A stretch of 64,000 nt of DNA, taken from contig CABHON010000009.1 in the NCBI GenBank assembly GCA_902168255.1, forward strand, positions 1-64,000. Direction: 5' to 3'. The DNA comes from an uncultured Legionella sp. (GTDB lineage: Bacteria; Pseudomonadota; Gammaproteobacteria; Legionellales; Legionellaceae). A program made the translations under genes and the position numbers. Positions within the stretch are counted from its first letter, which is position 1, and the number at the start of each line of letters is the position of its first letter. Below are positions 53,320 through 64,000 of the stretch, piece after piece. The notes under the pieces are model-generated. The model searched no databases and was not told the origin of the DNA. It worked only from the letters and a program-made list of their open reading frames with translations.

Positions 53320-55665
53320 TCAGTGAGTTTTTTTCTGCAATGATTGAGAATTAACGCTGATAAAAAATTGAATGAAATCAAGGGAACGTTGTCGCAAATC
53401 ATTACTGTGGATGTCTAATTCATGAGGGGACTTTGCATCAGGAAGGCGGAATTTAAAGGTAATGATTTTTAGTTTTTGAGATGCTTGAGGATTTTCCCAA
53501 TCATCTGAAGAATAAGGTAGGTTAATCCATTGTTTTGAAGAAACGATCACCTTGGTATGATGGTTATTCCCCCATGTAATAAACGCACGTTGTGTACCGA
53601 TAAAAGGTGCTACTTGGAAATGAAAATAGCCCTTAGGATGACGTTTTAAAATAGATTTTTTTACATAAAAGGTAATGGATGCAGTAGATCCTTGCCAGCG
53701 TTTATTATCAGCAGATTCTACAAAAAACTCAAATATTCCATGAGTTTCAATAAAAGGTAAATTATTAACAAAATAATAGTGTTTGTTGAATTCTAATACA
53801 GGGATACCAAAATAGAGACAACCAATAGGATGAAAAGGAATAGGTTTATTCGTAAGACTGTGGAATTCACATCCACGAGGAGACTCAAGAAAAAAAGGTT
53901 CATGGTCATTAATTGTTGTTAGCGATTCTCGTGAATAATAAGAGTAATTCAAGGAATGTAGCTGTTTGTGGCGAATAAAAAATCTTGCTAAGTACGTGCC
54001 AGTAAAATTATCCATTTTGGTCACTAATGTAGGGCTATCTATATCATTTAAAAGGGTAAGTTTACTATAAGCTTTTTGAGGAGGTTTAGGGAGTTTATAG
54101 TAATAGAAAAAGAAATTTCCAGCTAAGCATGCAAGAAGTATAACAGCAAAGATTTTACGATAATGTTTTGTATAGGTCAGTGTGTTGAAAAAAATTCCCC
54201 AAAAGACACCCGCTAAAGGTAAAAGAAAATAAGAGGCAAATTTCCATGGCTGATAACGTAGAGGACCAGCTATATAATAATAAAGCCAGTAGACAAATAA
54301 AGAACCAATTGCCATTAAAGCGAAAATATAGATAGATGTTTTTTCTTGTAAGGTCATATTTTTAAGTGTTAATCGAGAAAAACAATAAAATAAACCCAGG
54401 CTCAAGAGTACAAAGAGAACAAGCAAACTTTTTGAACCAAGCCATCCATAATAGCCAGGAAGGCCAAGAATGGATAAAGGCGAAAGCAATGGTAATATCC
54501 ATAACACGTCGCTACGATTGGCTTGAAATAAAATACTATGGATGGAAAAGCTGATACTTTGGGGAATTAAAATAAAAACAAAACTAAAAGCTAGTAAGAG
54601 ACATCCAAGGTAATGAAAAAGGTGTTTAAAGGAAAATTTTGTTTGAGAGCTTGCTAAAAAGGTTACTATTCCGATCAAAATCAATAAGTTAATCCAAAAA
54701 AAGATAGGATAAAAAAGTAATAGGAGACATGATGTCGGGGTGATGCGTATCACAAATGATAAGAAATTTTCTTTGTTTATTTTTTGTGAGAAATCCCAAG
54801 ACAAGAGAGCAATAATACCAGCAAGCCAAATGACCGTTCCCATTAAAGAGGATAAAAAATAAAAGCCGATAATAAACCGATAGAAAGAACCACATAGAAC
54901 GATAGCGGCAATTCCTGCCGATATCCAACGTTCGCATCGAAAGAAATAGGTGCAGTAATAGGTGATCATCAAACCAATAAGACTAACGCTGGTATATAAA
55001 ATTGGCATTGCTGCACTGAGTGCATTTCCCTTATAAAACACAGACATCCATGCATTAAAATAAAAAACACCAGGAGTTTGGTAATAAGCCCAAAAGGGAT
55101 CGGAATAGGGGAGATGAAAGGGATGAATATATGTTTGTGCTAAAGTAGAATTTTCTATAGAAAATAAATCTTGAGTGATATTAATGTAATTAAATATATC
55201 GGTATTACCGATATGATTAACAGGTATATAATGACTGGGATCTGGTTCTGGAAGAAAAGTATAAACAAGAATATAAAAAAGAGAATAGATAAACCACCAG
55301 TATAAAACGTTAGCATTTTTTTTTAAGAGGAGCTTGTGAAGAATATTGTCGTTTTTGTAAAGGTGTTGCGTAAATAATCTGTATCCAGCAGATGTTCCCA
55401 CGGAGAACCTCAAAATTAATCCCAATCCTAATATAATAGGCAACCACTGAAAAACAGCAGAAAGAGAAATTTCAAATTGCAGGCAATAAAAGCAAATAAT
55501 ACTAAAGATGGTTAAACCAACGAGACCCAGTAAAAAAGAAAAATGAATGTTTTTAATGAGTCGATTGGGCAGGCAAGTTATCCCTATAAGAAAGAAAAAA
55601 GCAAAACTAGCAGAGCTAGCTAGAATGCCATGAGAAATGCTGTAAAAACTATTTAGCCAAGACAT
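53320..55665 (-). CDS. large polytopic membrane protein of unknown function
   Basis: 781 residues. The first ~540 hold about twelve to fourteen hydrophobic segments; the loop with NHIGNTDIFNYINITQDL and HPFHLPYSDPFWAYYQTPG contains acidic and aromatic residues like the first periplasmic loops of GT-C glycosyltransferases. The last ~240 residues are a soluble, beta-rich periplasmic-type domain. A lipid-linked sugar transferase is a reasonable guess but no catalytic motif is certain. Monocistronic. Confidence 0.55.
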   Translation of the reverse strand: MSWLNSFYSISHGILASSASFAFFFLIGITCLPNRLIKNIHFSFLLGLVGLTIFSIICFYCLQFEISLSAVFQWLPIILGLGLILRFSVGTSAGYRLFTQHLYKNDNILHKLLLKKNANVLYWWFIYSLFYILVYTFLPEPDPSHYIPVNHIGNTDIFNYINITQDLFSIENSTLAQTYIHPFHLPYSDPFWAYYQTPGVFYFNAWMSVFYKGNALSAAMPILYTSVSLIGLMITYYCTYFFRCERWISAGIAAIVLCGSFYRFIIGFYFLSSLMGTVIWLAGIIALLSWDFSQKINKENFLSFVIRITPTSCLLLLFYPIFFWINLLILIGIVTFLASSQTKFSFKHLFHYLGCLLLAFSFVFILIPQSISFSIHSILFQANRSDVLWILPLLSPLSILGLPGYYGWLGSKSLLVLFVLLSLGLFYCFSRLTLKNMTLQEKTSIYIFALMAIGSLFVYWLYYYIAGPLRYQPWKFASYFLLPLAGVFWGIFFNTLTYTKHYRKIFAVILLACLAGNFFFYYYKLPKPPQKAYSKLTLLNDIDSPTLVTKMDNFTGTYLARFFIRHKQLHSLNYSYYSRESLTTINDHEPFFLESPRGCEFHSLTNKPIPFHPIGCLYFGIPVLEFNKHYYFVNNLPFIETHGIFEFFVESADNKRWQGSTASITFYVKKSILKRHPKGYFHFQVAPFIGTQRAFITWGNNHHTKVIVSSKQWINLPYSSDDWENPQASQKLKIITFKFRLPDAKSPHELDIHSNDLRQRSLDFIQFFISVNSQSLQKKTH

Positions 55666-55685
55666 AATGCTCTTCTGGGTTACTC

Positions 55686-55714
55686 GTAGGGACGGGTACG
55701 AGACCCGCTCCTAC
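55686..55714. repeat. REP-like palindrome, short copy
   Basis: GTAGG...ACGGGTACGAGACCCG...CCTAC: an imperfect hairpin related to half of the palindrome at 44239. It lies 26 bp beyond the gyrA stop side and upstream of the membrane protein gene; it may end the gyrA transcript. Confidence 0.65.
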
Positions 55715-55740
55715 AGGTGCAGCTCAAACAGTTTCTGAGT

Positions 55741-58392
55741 CTACGATTCTACCACTGAATCATTTATTTCTTCAGCTGTATCACCATCTAAAAGGGAAGC
55801 ATCTGAAGATGCTGATACTGATTCACTATCATCAGATGCAATGATCTCTTCTTCAACCACTTCATCAACTGGCTGCAAGCCAACTAATTTTTCTTGGTTT
55901 GTGAGACGAATTAAACGTACACCTTGTGTATTTCGACCAACACTGGCAATATCACGTGCTCGAATACGAACTAAAGTACCACGATCGGTAATCAACATGA
56001 CTTCATTTTGATCATTAACCTGTACCGAGCGAACTACTTTTCCATTTCGTTCACTTACTTGAATAGAAATAACGCCACGATTACCTCGGCCTGTTAGGCG
56101 ATATTTATCGAGAGAGGTTCGTTTTCCATAACCATTTTCTGTTGCGGTGAGAATTTCTTTATCGGCTTCTGGCACCAATAACTCAATGACTTTTTGATCC
56201 GGATCTAAACGCATACCTCTTACACCACGAGCAGTTCGTCCCATTGGACGAACTTTGGATTCCTCAAACTGAATCACTTTACCGGCATCACTAAACAACA
56301 TAATTTGTTGTTGACCATTGGTAATAGCGGCGCCAATTAAATGGTCGCCTTCATCCAATTCGACGGCCTTGATACCACCTGTTCTTGGTTTAGAGAAATA
56401 GGCTAATGAAACCTTTTTAATGACCCCATTTGCTGTAGCCATTACGACATATTTTTCAGTGTCGTAGGTCTTAATTGGTAAAAGATTGGTAATACGTTCG
56501 CCTTCATCAAGCGGAAGAATATTAACAATGGGTCGACCTCTTGCTACACGACTTGCTTCCGGTAAAGTATAAACTTTAGCCCAATATAAGCGTCCGTAGT
56601 TTGAGAAGCATAATAAGGTATCATGTGTATGAGTGACCACTAAATGCGTCATAATGTCTTCATCTTTTACATCAGCGGCAGATTTTCCTTTACCACCGCG
56701 TTTTTGTGCACTGTAAGAGCTTAAAGGTTGATATTTTACGTAACCTTGATGAGAAAGTGTTACCACTACATCTTCTGGTGTTATGAAATCTTCTTGGGAT
56801 AAATCAGTATCGAGCATCGTAATTTCAGTACGACGTGCATCACCGAAATCCCGTCTTATTTCTTCCAACTCTTCACGGATAACCGCCATTAATTTTTCAG
56901 GAGAATTCAAAATACTTAATAATTCATCAATTAAGGTTAATAATGCTTTGTATTCGTCAATAATTTTGTCTTGTTCTAATGCTGTGAGGCGATGAAGACG
57001 TAGCTCTAAAATAGCTTGGGCTTGTTTAGGAGATAGCCAGTAACCATCATGTTTTAAACCATACAATTCAACTAATTCTAAGGAATCACTTATTTTAGCT
57101 ACTTGAGAATTAGTTTGTTCTACTAAGGCTTTTACTAAACCTGGTTCCCATGCTTTAGCTAATAAACGCTCTTTTGCTTCTGCAGGCGTGCGAGATGTTT
57201 TGATGAGTTCAATCATTTCATCAATATTTGCTAAGGCAATGCCCAAACCTTCTAATAAATGCGCCTTTTCTCTTGTTTTATTTAGATCAAATAATGTACG
57301 TCGAGTAACCACTTCACGTCGATGTTTTAAAAAGGCATCTAAAATCTGTTTTAAATTTAAAATTCGTGGTTGTCCATCAACCAAGGCAACAACGTTAAAT
57401 CCAAAGGTTACTTGCATTTGCGTTTGGGTATAAAGATGATTTAAAACGACATCCAGATTTTCACCTCGTCGCAATTCAATGACGATTCGCATCCCTTCCC
57501 GATCTGATTCATCTCGTAAAGCGGTAATACCTTCGAGTTGTTTTTCTTTTACTAATTCAGCAATGCGTTCAATAAGCTTTGCCTTATTCACTTGATAAGG
57601 TAATTCTGTCACGATAATAGATTGCTTATCATTTTTTTCGTTGACTTCAGTGATGGTGCGCGCACGAACATAAATTCTTCCTCGCCCTGTTCGATACGCT
57701 TCTGCGATACCTGCTTTACCGGCAATTATCCCTGCTGTAGGAAAATCTGGGCCTGGAACATGTTGCATTAATGCTTCAATGGAAATATCAGGTTGTTCAA
57801 TAACAGCAATACAAGCATTAATCACTTCGGTTAAATTATGAGGAGGTATGTTTGTTGCCATACCAACCGCAATACCTGATGAGCCATTGATCAAGAGATT
57901 TGGCAAGCGGGCAGGTAATACAACCGGAGCAAATTCTGTTTCATCATAGTTAGGAACGAAATCGACGGTATTTTTGTCGAGATCAGATAATAAGCTATGC
58001 GCAATTTTAGCTAAACGAACTTCCGTATAACGCATCGCCGCTGGTGCATCACCGTCAACTGAACCAAAGTTACCTTGTCCATCAATTAACATATAACGCA
58101 TCGAAAATGGTTGCGCCATCCGCACCATTGTGTCGTATACTGCAGTATCACCATGTGGATGGTATTTACCGATTACATCCCCCACGATACGTGCAGATTT
58201 TTTATAAGGTTTGTCGGAATCATTGCCCAACTCACTCATTGCATATAGCACCCGTCGGTGAACAGGCTTTAAGCCATCTCTAACATCCGGTAGTGCACGG
58301 CCTACAATAACGCTCATTGCATAATCAAGATAGGATTGTTTTAGCTCGTTTTCAATTGTAACGGATAAAATTTCTTTGGCAGTATTCGACAT
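55741..58392 (-). CDS. gyrA: DNA gyrase subunit A
   Basis: The DNA-cutting subunit of gyrase. Tyr122 in [10 protein letters not shown] forms the covalent link. The quinolone region reads [13 protein letters not shown], with Thr83 and Asp87; Thr83 is a natural variant in several gammaproteobacteria. The GyrA box QKRGGKG and six beta-pinwheel repeats are visible in the C-terminal half, and an acidic Ser-rich tail follows. 883 residues, normal. Divergent from rpoD. Confidence 0.98.
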   Translation of the reverse strand: MSNTAKEILSVTIENELKQSYLDYAMSVIVGRALPDVRDGLKPVHRRVLYAMSELGNDSDKPYKKSARIVGDVIGKYHPHGDTAVYDTMVRMAQPFSMRYMLIDGQGNFGSVDGDAPAAMRYTEVRLAKIAHSLLSDLDKNTVDFVPNYDETEFAPVVLPARLPNLLINGSSGIAVGMATNIPPHNLTEVINACIAVIEQPDISIEALMQHVPGPDFPTAGIIAGKAGIAEAYRTGRGRIYVRARTITEVNEKNDKQSIIVTELPYQVNKAKLIERIAELVKEKQLEGITALRDESDREGMRIVIELRRGENLDVVLNHLYTQTQMQVTFGFNVVALVDGQPRILNLKQILDAFLKHRREVVTRRTLFDLNKTREKAHLLEGLGIALANIDEMIELIKTSRTPAEAKERLLAKAWEPGLVKALVEQTNSQVAKISDSLELVELYGLKHDGYWLSPKQAQAILELRLHRLTALEQDKIIDEYKALLTLIDELLSILNSPEKLMAVIREELEEIRRDFGDARRTEITMLDTDLSQEDFITPEDVVVTLSHQGYVKYQPLSSYSAQKRGGKGKSAADVKDEDIMTHLVVTHTHDTLLCFSNYGRLYWAKVYTLPEASRVARGRPIVNILPLDEGERITNLLPIKTYDTEKYVVMATANGVIKKVSLAYFSKPRTGGIKAVELDEGDHLIGAAITNGQQQIMLFSDAGKVIQFEESKVRPMGRTARGVRGMRLDPDQKVIELLVPEADKEILTATENGYGKRTSLDKYRLTGRGNRGVISIQVSERNGKVVRSVQVNDQNEVMLITDRGTLVRIRARDIASVGRNTQGVRLIRLTNQEKLVGLQPVDEVVEEEIIASDDSESVSASSDASLLDGDTAEEINDSVVES

Positions 58393-58586
58393 ATTTAACT
58401 AGAATATTATAAAGTAAAAAGGAATTAGTATATCAAAAAAAACCTTGGCAAGGTAGTGATTAAGACTTGATTTTATGGATAAACGGGTTAAAAATATATT
58501 GTAAGGGAATACAGTAGTTTTTTCTTTAAAAAGCGAGTAAAATAGCTGGCTTTTTATACTTAGGCTTTTCTGGCTTTAGAGTTTTT

Positions 58587-60527
58587 ATGGCGGCAAATAG
58601 TAAAAATATGGCAAGCATACATACGAGCAAACAACAACAAGTGGAACATGAGGTTAGCGTTGATTTAAAAGAGGAGCAAGAACAACAACGCTCACAATTA
58701 AAGAAACTTATTCTTCTTGGTAAAGAGCAGGGGTATCTTACCTATGCCCAAATTAATGATTTATTACCAAATATTGTTGATACAGAACATTTTGATGCAT
58801 TAATTGGCATGTTAGCTGACATGAACGTTATTGCCCGGGAAAAACCACCTACCGAAGATGAAATGGTCCTACTAGGTAGCACGGAAGAGGTGCCTGAAGA
58901 CGTAGAAGAAGCCGCCGCGGTTCTCGCTTCGGTGGATCAAGAAACAGGCCGAACAACTGATCCCGTGCGCATGTATATGCGTGAAATGGGTACAGTGGAG
59001 CTATTGACCCGTGAAGGCGAAGTTAAAATTGCCCAACGAATTGAAGAAGGCGCCCGTCAAGTATTAAACTCATTAGCTTATTACCCTGAAACAGTGGAAA
59101 TGGTATTACAACAATATCAAGCTGTTCAAGAAGGTACATTGCGTTTAGGTGAATTGATTAGTGGGTTTGCCCATGATAATGACGAAGAGGTGCCCCAAGA
59201 GCTTCCTCCAGAAATGCTTCTTGAAGAAGAAAGATTAAATGCCAGCTTAGAAGAAATGGATGATGAAGTTCCTGAAGACGTAGATGCGGTTGATGCAGGG
59301 CCTAATCCGGAGGAGGCGCGTGCTTACTTTGATGAGTTAACTGAAACGTGGACTCAAGCTAAAAAAGACCAAATAGAGCATGGTCGTCAAAGCCCGATTA
59401 GCAAGAAGAGTGCTGCAGCGATGGCGGAAGTATTCTTAAAACTCAAGCTTACCTCACGACAAATGGATAAACTTTCTGTCCATATTCGTTCTCTTTTAAA
59501 GCATATTCGTGAGCATGAAAGAGCTATTATGCGAATTTGTATTGAAAAAGCAAATATGCCCAAAGCAGTCTTTATTAAGTCATTTCCTGATCATGAAGTA
59601 GACTTAGATTGGGTAACTGCACATTTGCCAGAGGGTAAACATGCATTTAAATCAGACAAATTGTTACCTCATGTTGAAGAAATTATACGTCATCAAAAGA
59701 AATTGGTTAAACTGGAAAAAGAATATGGGTTAACTATTGCGGAGATGCGATCCATTAATCGTAAGATGTCGTTAGGGGAAGCGAAAGCACGCCGCGCTAA
59801 AAAAGAAATGATTGAGGCAAACTTGCGTCTGGTTATCTCTATTGCGAAAAAATATACAAACCGTGGCTTACAATTTTTGGATTTAATTCAAGAAGGTAAT
59901 ATTGGTTTGATGAAGGCGGTAGATAAGTTTGAATATCGTCGTGGTTATAAATTCTCCACGTATGCCACTTGGTGGATTCGTCAAGCAATCACTCGCTCGA
60001 TTGCGGATCAGGCTCGTACTATTCGTATTCCAGTCCATATGATTGAAACGATTAATAAACTTAATCGTATTTCTCGACAAATTTTACAAGAAACAGGCAA
60101 TGAACCTTCGCCAGAGGAATTAGCGAAGAAGATGGATTTATCGGAAGATAAAATTCGTAAGATTTTGAAGATTGCCAAAGAACCTATTTCTATGGCAACA
60201 CCAGTAGGTGATGATGAAGAGTCTCGTTTAGAGGATTTTATTGAAGATGATGTGGTTGATTCTCCCATTGATAGTGCAATGAATGCCGGTTTAAGGGAGG
60301 CAACATTAGAGGTATTGGCAACATTAACGCCTCGAGAAGCCAAGGTATTGCGAATGCGTTTTGGTATTGACATGAACACTGACCATACATTGGAAGAAGT
60401 AGGGAAGCAATTTGACGTAACACGTGAAAGAATACGCCAGATCGAAGCAAAAGCATTGCGCAAGCTACGCCATCCTACGCGTTCTGAAAAATTGTGGAGT
60501 TTCTTAGAGGCTAAGAAAGAAGAGTAA
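58587..60527 (+). CDS. rpoD: RNA polymerase primary sigma factor RpoD
   Basis: Sigma-70. Region 1.1 starts at ~30 ([24 protein letters not shown]); region 1.2 [11 protein letters not shown]; the large non-conserved region follows; regions 2.1-2.4 end in [20 protein letters not shown]; region 3 and region 4.2 ([20 protein letters not shown]) complete it. 646 residues. dnaG and rpsU, its usual companions, are not upstream. A TAAAAT box is near 58538. rpsO follows after 71 bp. Confidence 0.98.
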   Translation: MAANSKNMASIHTSKQQQVEHEVSVDLKEEQEQQRSQLKKLILLGKEQGYLTYAQINDLLPNIVDTEHFDALIGMLADMNVIAREKPPTEDEMVLLGSTEEVPEDVEEAAAVLASVDQETGRTTDPVRMYMREMGTVELLTREGEVKIAQRIEEGARQVLNSLAYYPETVEMVLQQYQAVQEGTLRLGELISGFAHDNDEEVPQELPPEMLLEEERLNASLEEMDDEVPEDVDAVDAGPNPEEARAYFDELTETWTQAKKDQIEHGRQSPISKKSAAAMAEVFLKLKLTSRQMDKLSVHIRSLLKHIREHERAIMRICIEKANMPKAVFIKSFPDHEVDLDWVTAHLPEGKHAFKSDKLLPHVEEIIRHQKKLVKLEKEYGLTIAEMRSINRKMSLGEAKARRAKKEMIEANLRLVISIAKKYTNRGLQFLDLIQEGNIGLMKAVDKFEYRRGYKFSTYATWWIRQAITRSIADQARTIRIPVHMIETINKLNRISRQILQETGNEPSPEELAKKMDLSEDKIRKILKIAKEPISMATPVGDDEESRLEDFIEDDVVDSPIDSAMNAGLREATLEVLATLTPREAKVLRMRFGIDMNTDHTLEEVGKQFDVTRERIRQIEAKALRKLRHPTRSEKLWSFLEAKKEE

Positions 60528-60598
60528 GTTGTAATATTTTACTATATAGGGTAAAATCGAAAAAGTTTTTTTAAGTATTAATATTTATGAGGTGAGTA

Positions 60599-60874
60599 AT
60601 GGCACTCAGTCGTGCAGATAAGTTAGAAATTGTTAAAGAATTTAACCGTTTTGAAGGGGATACTGGTTCTACAGAAGTTCAGGTTGCGTTGATGACGCGT
60701 AGAATTCAAGATTTAACTGAATACTTCAAACGTCAAACCAAAGATATTCATTCACGTCGTGGTTTACAAATGTTGGTAAATAAGCGCCGTAAATTATTAA
60801 GCTATCTTAAAAGAACAGAACTTCAACGTTACATGGCGTTAATTCAGAAGTTATCTATTCGAGATTCATATTAA
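60599..60874 (+). CDS. rpsO: 30S ribosomal protein S15
   Basis: 91 residues; FEGDTGSTEVQVALMTRRI and HSRRGLQMLVNKRRKLLSYLK are diagnostic. S15 binds 16S rRNA early in assembly and in E. coli represses its own translation. GAGGTGAG precedes the start. Followed by a terminator and pnp, the classical order. Confidence 0.98.
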   Translation: MALSRADKLEIVKEFNRFEGDTGSTEVQVALMTRRIQDLTEYFKRQTKDIHSRRGLQMLVNKRRKLLSYLKRTELQRYMALIQKLSIRDSY

Positions 60875-60939
60875 TTTTAATATTATCTTTACCATTCATC
60901 TTTTTGGTGCATTGGGTGAGAAGTAGTTAAAGATTCTAT

Positions 60940-60968
60940 AGGCGCGAACATGTATGGCGCCTTTTTTA
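60940..60968 (+). terminator. intrinsic terminator between rpsO and pnp
   Basis: AGGCGC (60940-60945) pairs with GCGCCT (60957-60962), loop of 11, followed directly by a run of T. It stands 19 bp before the pnp start and matches the position of the E. coli rpsO terminator; pnp must be read through it or from a promoter close by. Confidence 0.85.
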
Positions 60969-60986
60969 TTTTAAGAGGAAATTTAC

Positions 60987-63122
60987 GTGAAAAAAATAAT
61001 TAAGCAATGCCAGTTTGGTGAACACGTTTTAACCATAGAAACAGGTGAAATAGCTAGACAAGCGGATGGTGCGGTGCTTGTAAGCATGGGTGGAACGGTT
61101 GTTCTTGTTACAGCAGTCTTTAAAAAAGAAGTGAACCCTTCTCAAGACTTTTTTCCTCTGACAGTACATTATCAAGAAAAATATTATGCTGCTGGCCGTA
61201 TTCCTGGCGGGTTTTTAAAAAGAGAAGGACGTCCTAGTGAGTATGAAACGTTAGTTTCTCGTTTAATTGATCGACCTTTACGTCCGTTATTTCCAGAAGG
61301 TTTCTTTAATGAAGTTCAAGTAATTGCCACCCTAATGTCTTATAACCCCGAAGTCCCATCTGATATTCTAGCCTTGATTGGTGCTTCAGCTGCAGTTGCT
61401 ATTTCTGGTGTTCCTTTCATGGGGCCAATTGCTGCGGCACGTGTTGGTTATAAAGATGGTATTTATTTATTGAACCCAAGCTGGAAAGCCTTGGAAGAAT
61501 CTTCATTGGATTTAGTGGTTTCAGGTACTTCAAATGCTATTCTGATGGTAGAGTCAGAAGCAAAAGAGTTATCCGAAGATATTATGCTAGGAGCTGTGTT
61601 GTTTGGTCACGAAATGATGCAAGGCGTTATTCGTTTAATTCAAGAAATGACCGATGAAGCAAGAGGTGATGGAAAAGCTGTTTTTGATTGGACTGCTCCT
61701 CAAGCTGATACTGCATTAAATGAGCGTATCCATGCAGTATTGCATGAAGATGTGGCTAATGCTTATTTGATTCATAATAAACAACAACGCAACCAGCAGC
61801 TTAAGGTTGTACGGGAAAAAGCTCACACAACGTTAACCGCTGAGAATGAAGCGTGGACAGCGGATCATATTGCCAAAGGCGTTGAAGCATTAGAAAGTAA
61901 AATAGTACGACAAAGAATTTTAGCGGGCGAACCTCGTATTGATGGCCGCGATTTGTACACAGTACGTCCTATTTCTGTTAGGACAGGCGTATTACCTCGC
62001 ACTCATGGTTCTGCTTTATTCACTCGAGGTGAAACTCAAGCATTAGTGGTGGCAACTTTAGGTAACGAACGTGATGCACAAATAATTGACGCATTGGATG
62101 GTGAACATCGTGACCGCTTTATGCTTCATTATAATTTCCCTCCTTATTCAGTGGGTGAAGTTTCAATTGTAAGTAGTCCTAAGCGACGTGAAATTGGTCA
62201 TGGCAATTTAGCTCGCCGTGGCGTCTCTGCTGTATTGCCAGATGAAAAAGCATTTCCCTATGTAATTCGTGTTGTTTCTGAAATTACTGAATCCAATGGC
62301 TCAAGTTCTATGGCGTCTGTGTGTGGTACTAGTTTAGCATTAATGGATGCTGGGGTTCCTATTAAAGCGCCAGTTGCTGGTGTAGCCATGGGTTTGATTA
62401 AAGAAGCAGACAAATTTGCAGTTATTACGGATATTTTAGGTGATGAAGATCATTTGGGTGATATGGATTTCAAGGTGGCAGGAACAGGAAAAGGTGTTAC
62501 TGCATTGCAAATGGATATCAAAGTAGATGGTATTACAAAGGAAATTATGGAAGTTGCCCTTTCTCAAGCATTGAAAGGACGATTACATATTTTGAATATT
62601 ATGAACAGCTGCATTGATGAACCCCGTAAAGAAATGTCAGATTATGCACCTCGTATTGAATCGATGAAAATTCATCAAGATAAGATCCGTGACGTAATTG
62701 GTAAAGGTGGGGCAACTATTAAAGGTATTACTGAAAGTACTGGTGTGGTAGTTGATATTAATGATGATGGTGCCATTAAGCTTTTCTCTTCGGATCTTGC
62801 TGCGTTAGAAAAAGCGAAGCAAATGATTCATGATTTGACGGCAGAAGTAGAAGTTGGTAAAACATATCATGGTAAAGTGAGTAAAATTGTTGATTTTGGT
62901 GCATTTATTAACTTGTTACCAGGTCGTGATGGTTTATTACATATTTCTCAAATTTGTGAAGATCGTTCCGGAAAAGTAACGGATAAACTTCAAGAAGGCC
63001 AAGAAATTACTGTTTACGTTGATGATATTGATCGACAAGGACGTGTTAAATTAATTTGGGAAAAAGAAGAAGGCGGCCAAGCAGAACAAACATCAGATGA
63101 AGAAAACTCTGCTACAATATAA
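60987..63122 (+). CDS. pnp: polynucleotide phosphorylase
   Basis: The 3'-5' phosphorolytic exoribonuclease of the degradosome. Two RNase PH domains are joined by a helical linker; [31 protein letters not shown] belongs to the first, [14 protein letters not shown] and the [14 protein letters not shown] motif to the second. The KH domain ([17 protein letters not shown]) and S1 domain ([26 protein letters not shown]) close it. The GTG start is preceded by AAGAGGA. 711 residues. Confidence 0.98.
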   Translation: MKKIIKQCQFGEHVLTIETGEIARQADGAVLVSMGGTVVLVTAVFKKEVNPSQDFFPLTVHYQEKYYAAGRIPGGFLKREGRPSEYETLVSRLIDRPLRPLFPEGFFNEVQVIATLMSYNPEVPSDILALIGASAAVAISGVPFMGPIAAARVGYKDGIYLLNPSWKALEESSLDLVVSGTSNAILMVESEAKELSEDIMLGAVLFGHEMMQGVIRLIQEMTDEARGDGKAVFDWTAPQADTALNERIHAVLHEDVANAYLIHNKQQRNQQLKVVREKAHTTLTAENEAWTADHIAKGVEALESKIVRQRILAGEPRIDGRDLYTVRPISVRTGVLPRTHGSALFTRGETQALVVATLGNERDAQIIDALDGEHRDRFMLHYNFPPYSVGEVSIVSSPKRREIGHGNLARRGVSAVLPDEKAFPYVIRVVSEITESNGSSSMASVCGTSLALMDAGVPIKAPVAGVAMGLIKEADKFAVITDILGDEDHLGDMDFKVAGTGKGVTALQMDIKVDGITKEIMEVALSQALKGRLHILNIMNSCIDEPRKEMSDYAPRIESMKIHQDKIRDVIGKGGATIKGITESTGVVVDINDDGAIKLFSSDLAALEKAKQMIHDLTAEVEVGKTYHGKVSKIVDFGAFINLLPGRDGLLHISQICEDRSGKVTDKLQEGQEITVYVDDIDRQGRVKLIWEKEEGGQAEQTSDEENSATI

Positions 63123-63134
63123 GGATATTTATGT

Positions 63135-63169
63135 AACAGTTATTCTTCCTATTGTGGGGGATAACTGTT
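63135..63169 (+). terminator. hairpin behind pnp
   Basis: AACAGTTAT (63135-63143) pairs with ATAACTGTT (63161-63169) and T-rich sequence follows shortly. Likely the pnp terminator. Confidence 0.55.
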
Positions 63170-63238
63170 TACTTGCGTCATTGTTAGTAACCTAAACTTA
63201 GGTAAACCAATGAGCCCATTGGATGGGCAGGTCTTGTA

Positions 63239-63275
63239 TATACTCAACAATTGAGTTTCGGTGCGGCGCAGACCG
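63239..63275 (+). repeat. truncated third copy of the dispersed repeat
   Basis: TATACTCAACAATTGAGTTT and the following CGGTGCGGCGCAGACC match the left part of the element at 40625; the centre and right end are missing. A decayed copy between pnp and djlA. Confidence 0.65.
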
Positions 63276-63375
63276 CATCGATGTTCGTAACTGAATTGCT
63301 TTTCTTCGCTGCTGGAAATGATTCAATTATTTTATGTAGCTAGGGATAACCCTCTCTTGCTGGATTTAGAAAATT

Positions 63376-64000
63376 ATGTTGCGTAATGCGTGGGGAAAAA
63401 TTTTAGGCGCTTTTTTTGGTTTTAGTGTTGCAGGTCCTGTGGGCGCGTTATTTGGAATCTTTATAGGTAATCTTTTTGACAAAGGGTTAGATCTTGCTCA
63501 AACTGCAACGCCTTTTTTCATGCGCGGACAAACTAGAAAAATTTTTAACCATACTACTTTTGCTGTAATGGGACATATAGCCAAATCAGATGGCCGTGTG
63601 TCTGAAAAAGAAATAGAAATAGCAAAAGAAGTGATGAAAACGATACGACTTAATTCTTCTGAACAACAAGAAGCTATTCACTCTTTTTCTCAAGGTAAGT
63701 TATCATCTTTTCAGCTTGGGTTAGCTTTAACCGAGCTACGTTTTGCATGTCGCCAGCAACCGGCACTATTAAAAAATTTTGTAGAGATTCAATACAATGC
63801 AGCAGTATCTGCAGACGTCCAAGTAAATATTCATAAACAACGTTTGCTTAATACAGTATTTGAACAGCTAGGTTTTATTCCAATGTTTAGAACCTATTCT
63901 TATCAACAATCGCAACAGCAACAATATTCAAATCATTCTTATTCGAGCTATCAGCATTATCGACAACCTCGAGTAGATGAAGCAGCACTTGCGTATGAAA
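63376..64000 (+). CDS. djlA: co-chaperone DjlA, N-terminal part
   Basis: The gene runs off the window; 208 codons are present. One N-terminal membrane segment (ILGAFFGFSVAGPVGALFGIFIGNLFD) with small residues, as in DjlA, is followed by a TerB-like helical domain (GHIAKSDGRVSEKEIEIAKEVM). A Gln/Tyr/Ser-rich linker begins at the edge; the J domain would follow beyond. It stimulates DnaK at the inner membrane. Confidence 0.88.
   Translation, partial: MLRNAWGKILGAFFGFSVAGPVGALFGIFIGNLFDKGLDLAQTATPFFMRGQTRKIFNHTTFAVMGHIAKSDGRVSEKEIEIAKEVMKTIRLNSSEQQEAIHSFSQGKLSSFQLGLALTELRFACRQQPALLKNFVEIQYNAAVSADVQVNIHKQRLLNTVFEQLGFIPMFRTYSYQQSQQQQYSNHSYSSYQHYRQPRVDEAALAYE

Noticed and set aside
55741-58392. 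Quinolone resistance from Thr83 in GyrA
   Set aside because: Thr at this place is a normal residue in several gammaproteobacteria; Asp87 is unchanged.
60008-60463. 151-codon frame antisense to rpoD
   Set aside because: Covers the conserved sigma regions 2-4; no independent signals.

Overview
The window is AT-rich chromosomal DNA of a gammaproteobacterium. The gene complement (murB/murC/ftsW, mpl, recJ, a fatty-acid cluster with rpmF and plsX, sspA-sspB, tsaD and tsaE, gyrA, rpoD, rpsO-pnp, djlA, a Kdo hydroxylase, an S-adenosylhomocysteine hydrolase and a type IV pilin) points to the Legionella/Coxiella side of the class. The order-level assignment is inference. There is no rRNA, no recognisable tRNA and no CRISPR array. 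Coding is dense and mostly in short operons. Several promoters use a strong extended -10 (TGNTATAAT-like) with a poor -35.

Layout. 1-1.6 kb: tail of a Y1-type transposase and an unknown coiled-coil gene. 1.6-5.2 kb: ftsW-murC-murB on the minus strand, a fragment of the division/cell-wall cluster without murG, ddl or ftsQ. 5.3-8.0 kb: a small exported protein, a large unknown helical protein and a P-loop kinase. 8.0-13.6 kb: mpl, engB, an alcohol dehydrogenase, a PAP2 phosphatase and recJ. 13.6-18.4 kb: a pilin, a ~125-bp dispersed repeat, then rpmF-plsX-fabH-fabD-fabG. 18.5-22.7 kb: a tightly overlapping four-gene minus-strand operon encoding a C39-like protease, a RimK-like ATP-grasp ligase, a GCS2-type carboxylate-amine ligase and an N-formylglutamate amidohydrolase-like enzyme. 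It is probably an uncharacterised peptide or amide synthesis and processing pathway. 22.7-23.2 kb: remnant of an ATPase/nuclease-like gene preceded by palindromic CGCGGAAT motifs. 23.3-32.2 kb: lipB, dacA, two alpha/beta hydrolases, small envelope proteins, an ABC-F protein and two overlapping 2OG-Fe(II) oxygenases. 32.3-37.4 kb: a complete peptide ABC importer. 37.5-44.3 kb: an MscK-like channel, a second copy of the dispersed repeat, a DUF3579-like gene, a double-length ABC permease without an ATPase partner, and ahcY. 44.2-48.8 kb: a REP-like palindrome, tsaD, kdoO, sspA-sspB-nnrD-tsaE. 48.9-53.3 kb is accessory: a HigBA-type toxin-antitoxin pair, two small envelope genes, and a 1716-bp cassette. 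53.3-64 kb: a large membrane protein, gyrA, rpoD, rpsO, pnp and the start of djlA.

The most unusual object is the cassette at 51066-52781. It has near-perfect 203-bp inverted repeats, each carrying six GGCTC(A/G)C motifs at roughly two- or three-helical-turn spacing plus an inner hairpin. Its single gene encodes an AAA-type ATPase with a C-terminal winged-helix-like region, and no transposase is present. Removing exactly these 1716 bp joins the flanks in frame into a 129-codon ORF, so it looks like a discrete insertion. The remnant near 22.8 kb carries a different ATPase family tail next to a different palindromic motif, which suggests a broader class of ATPase-plus-motif-array elements.
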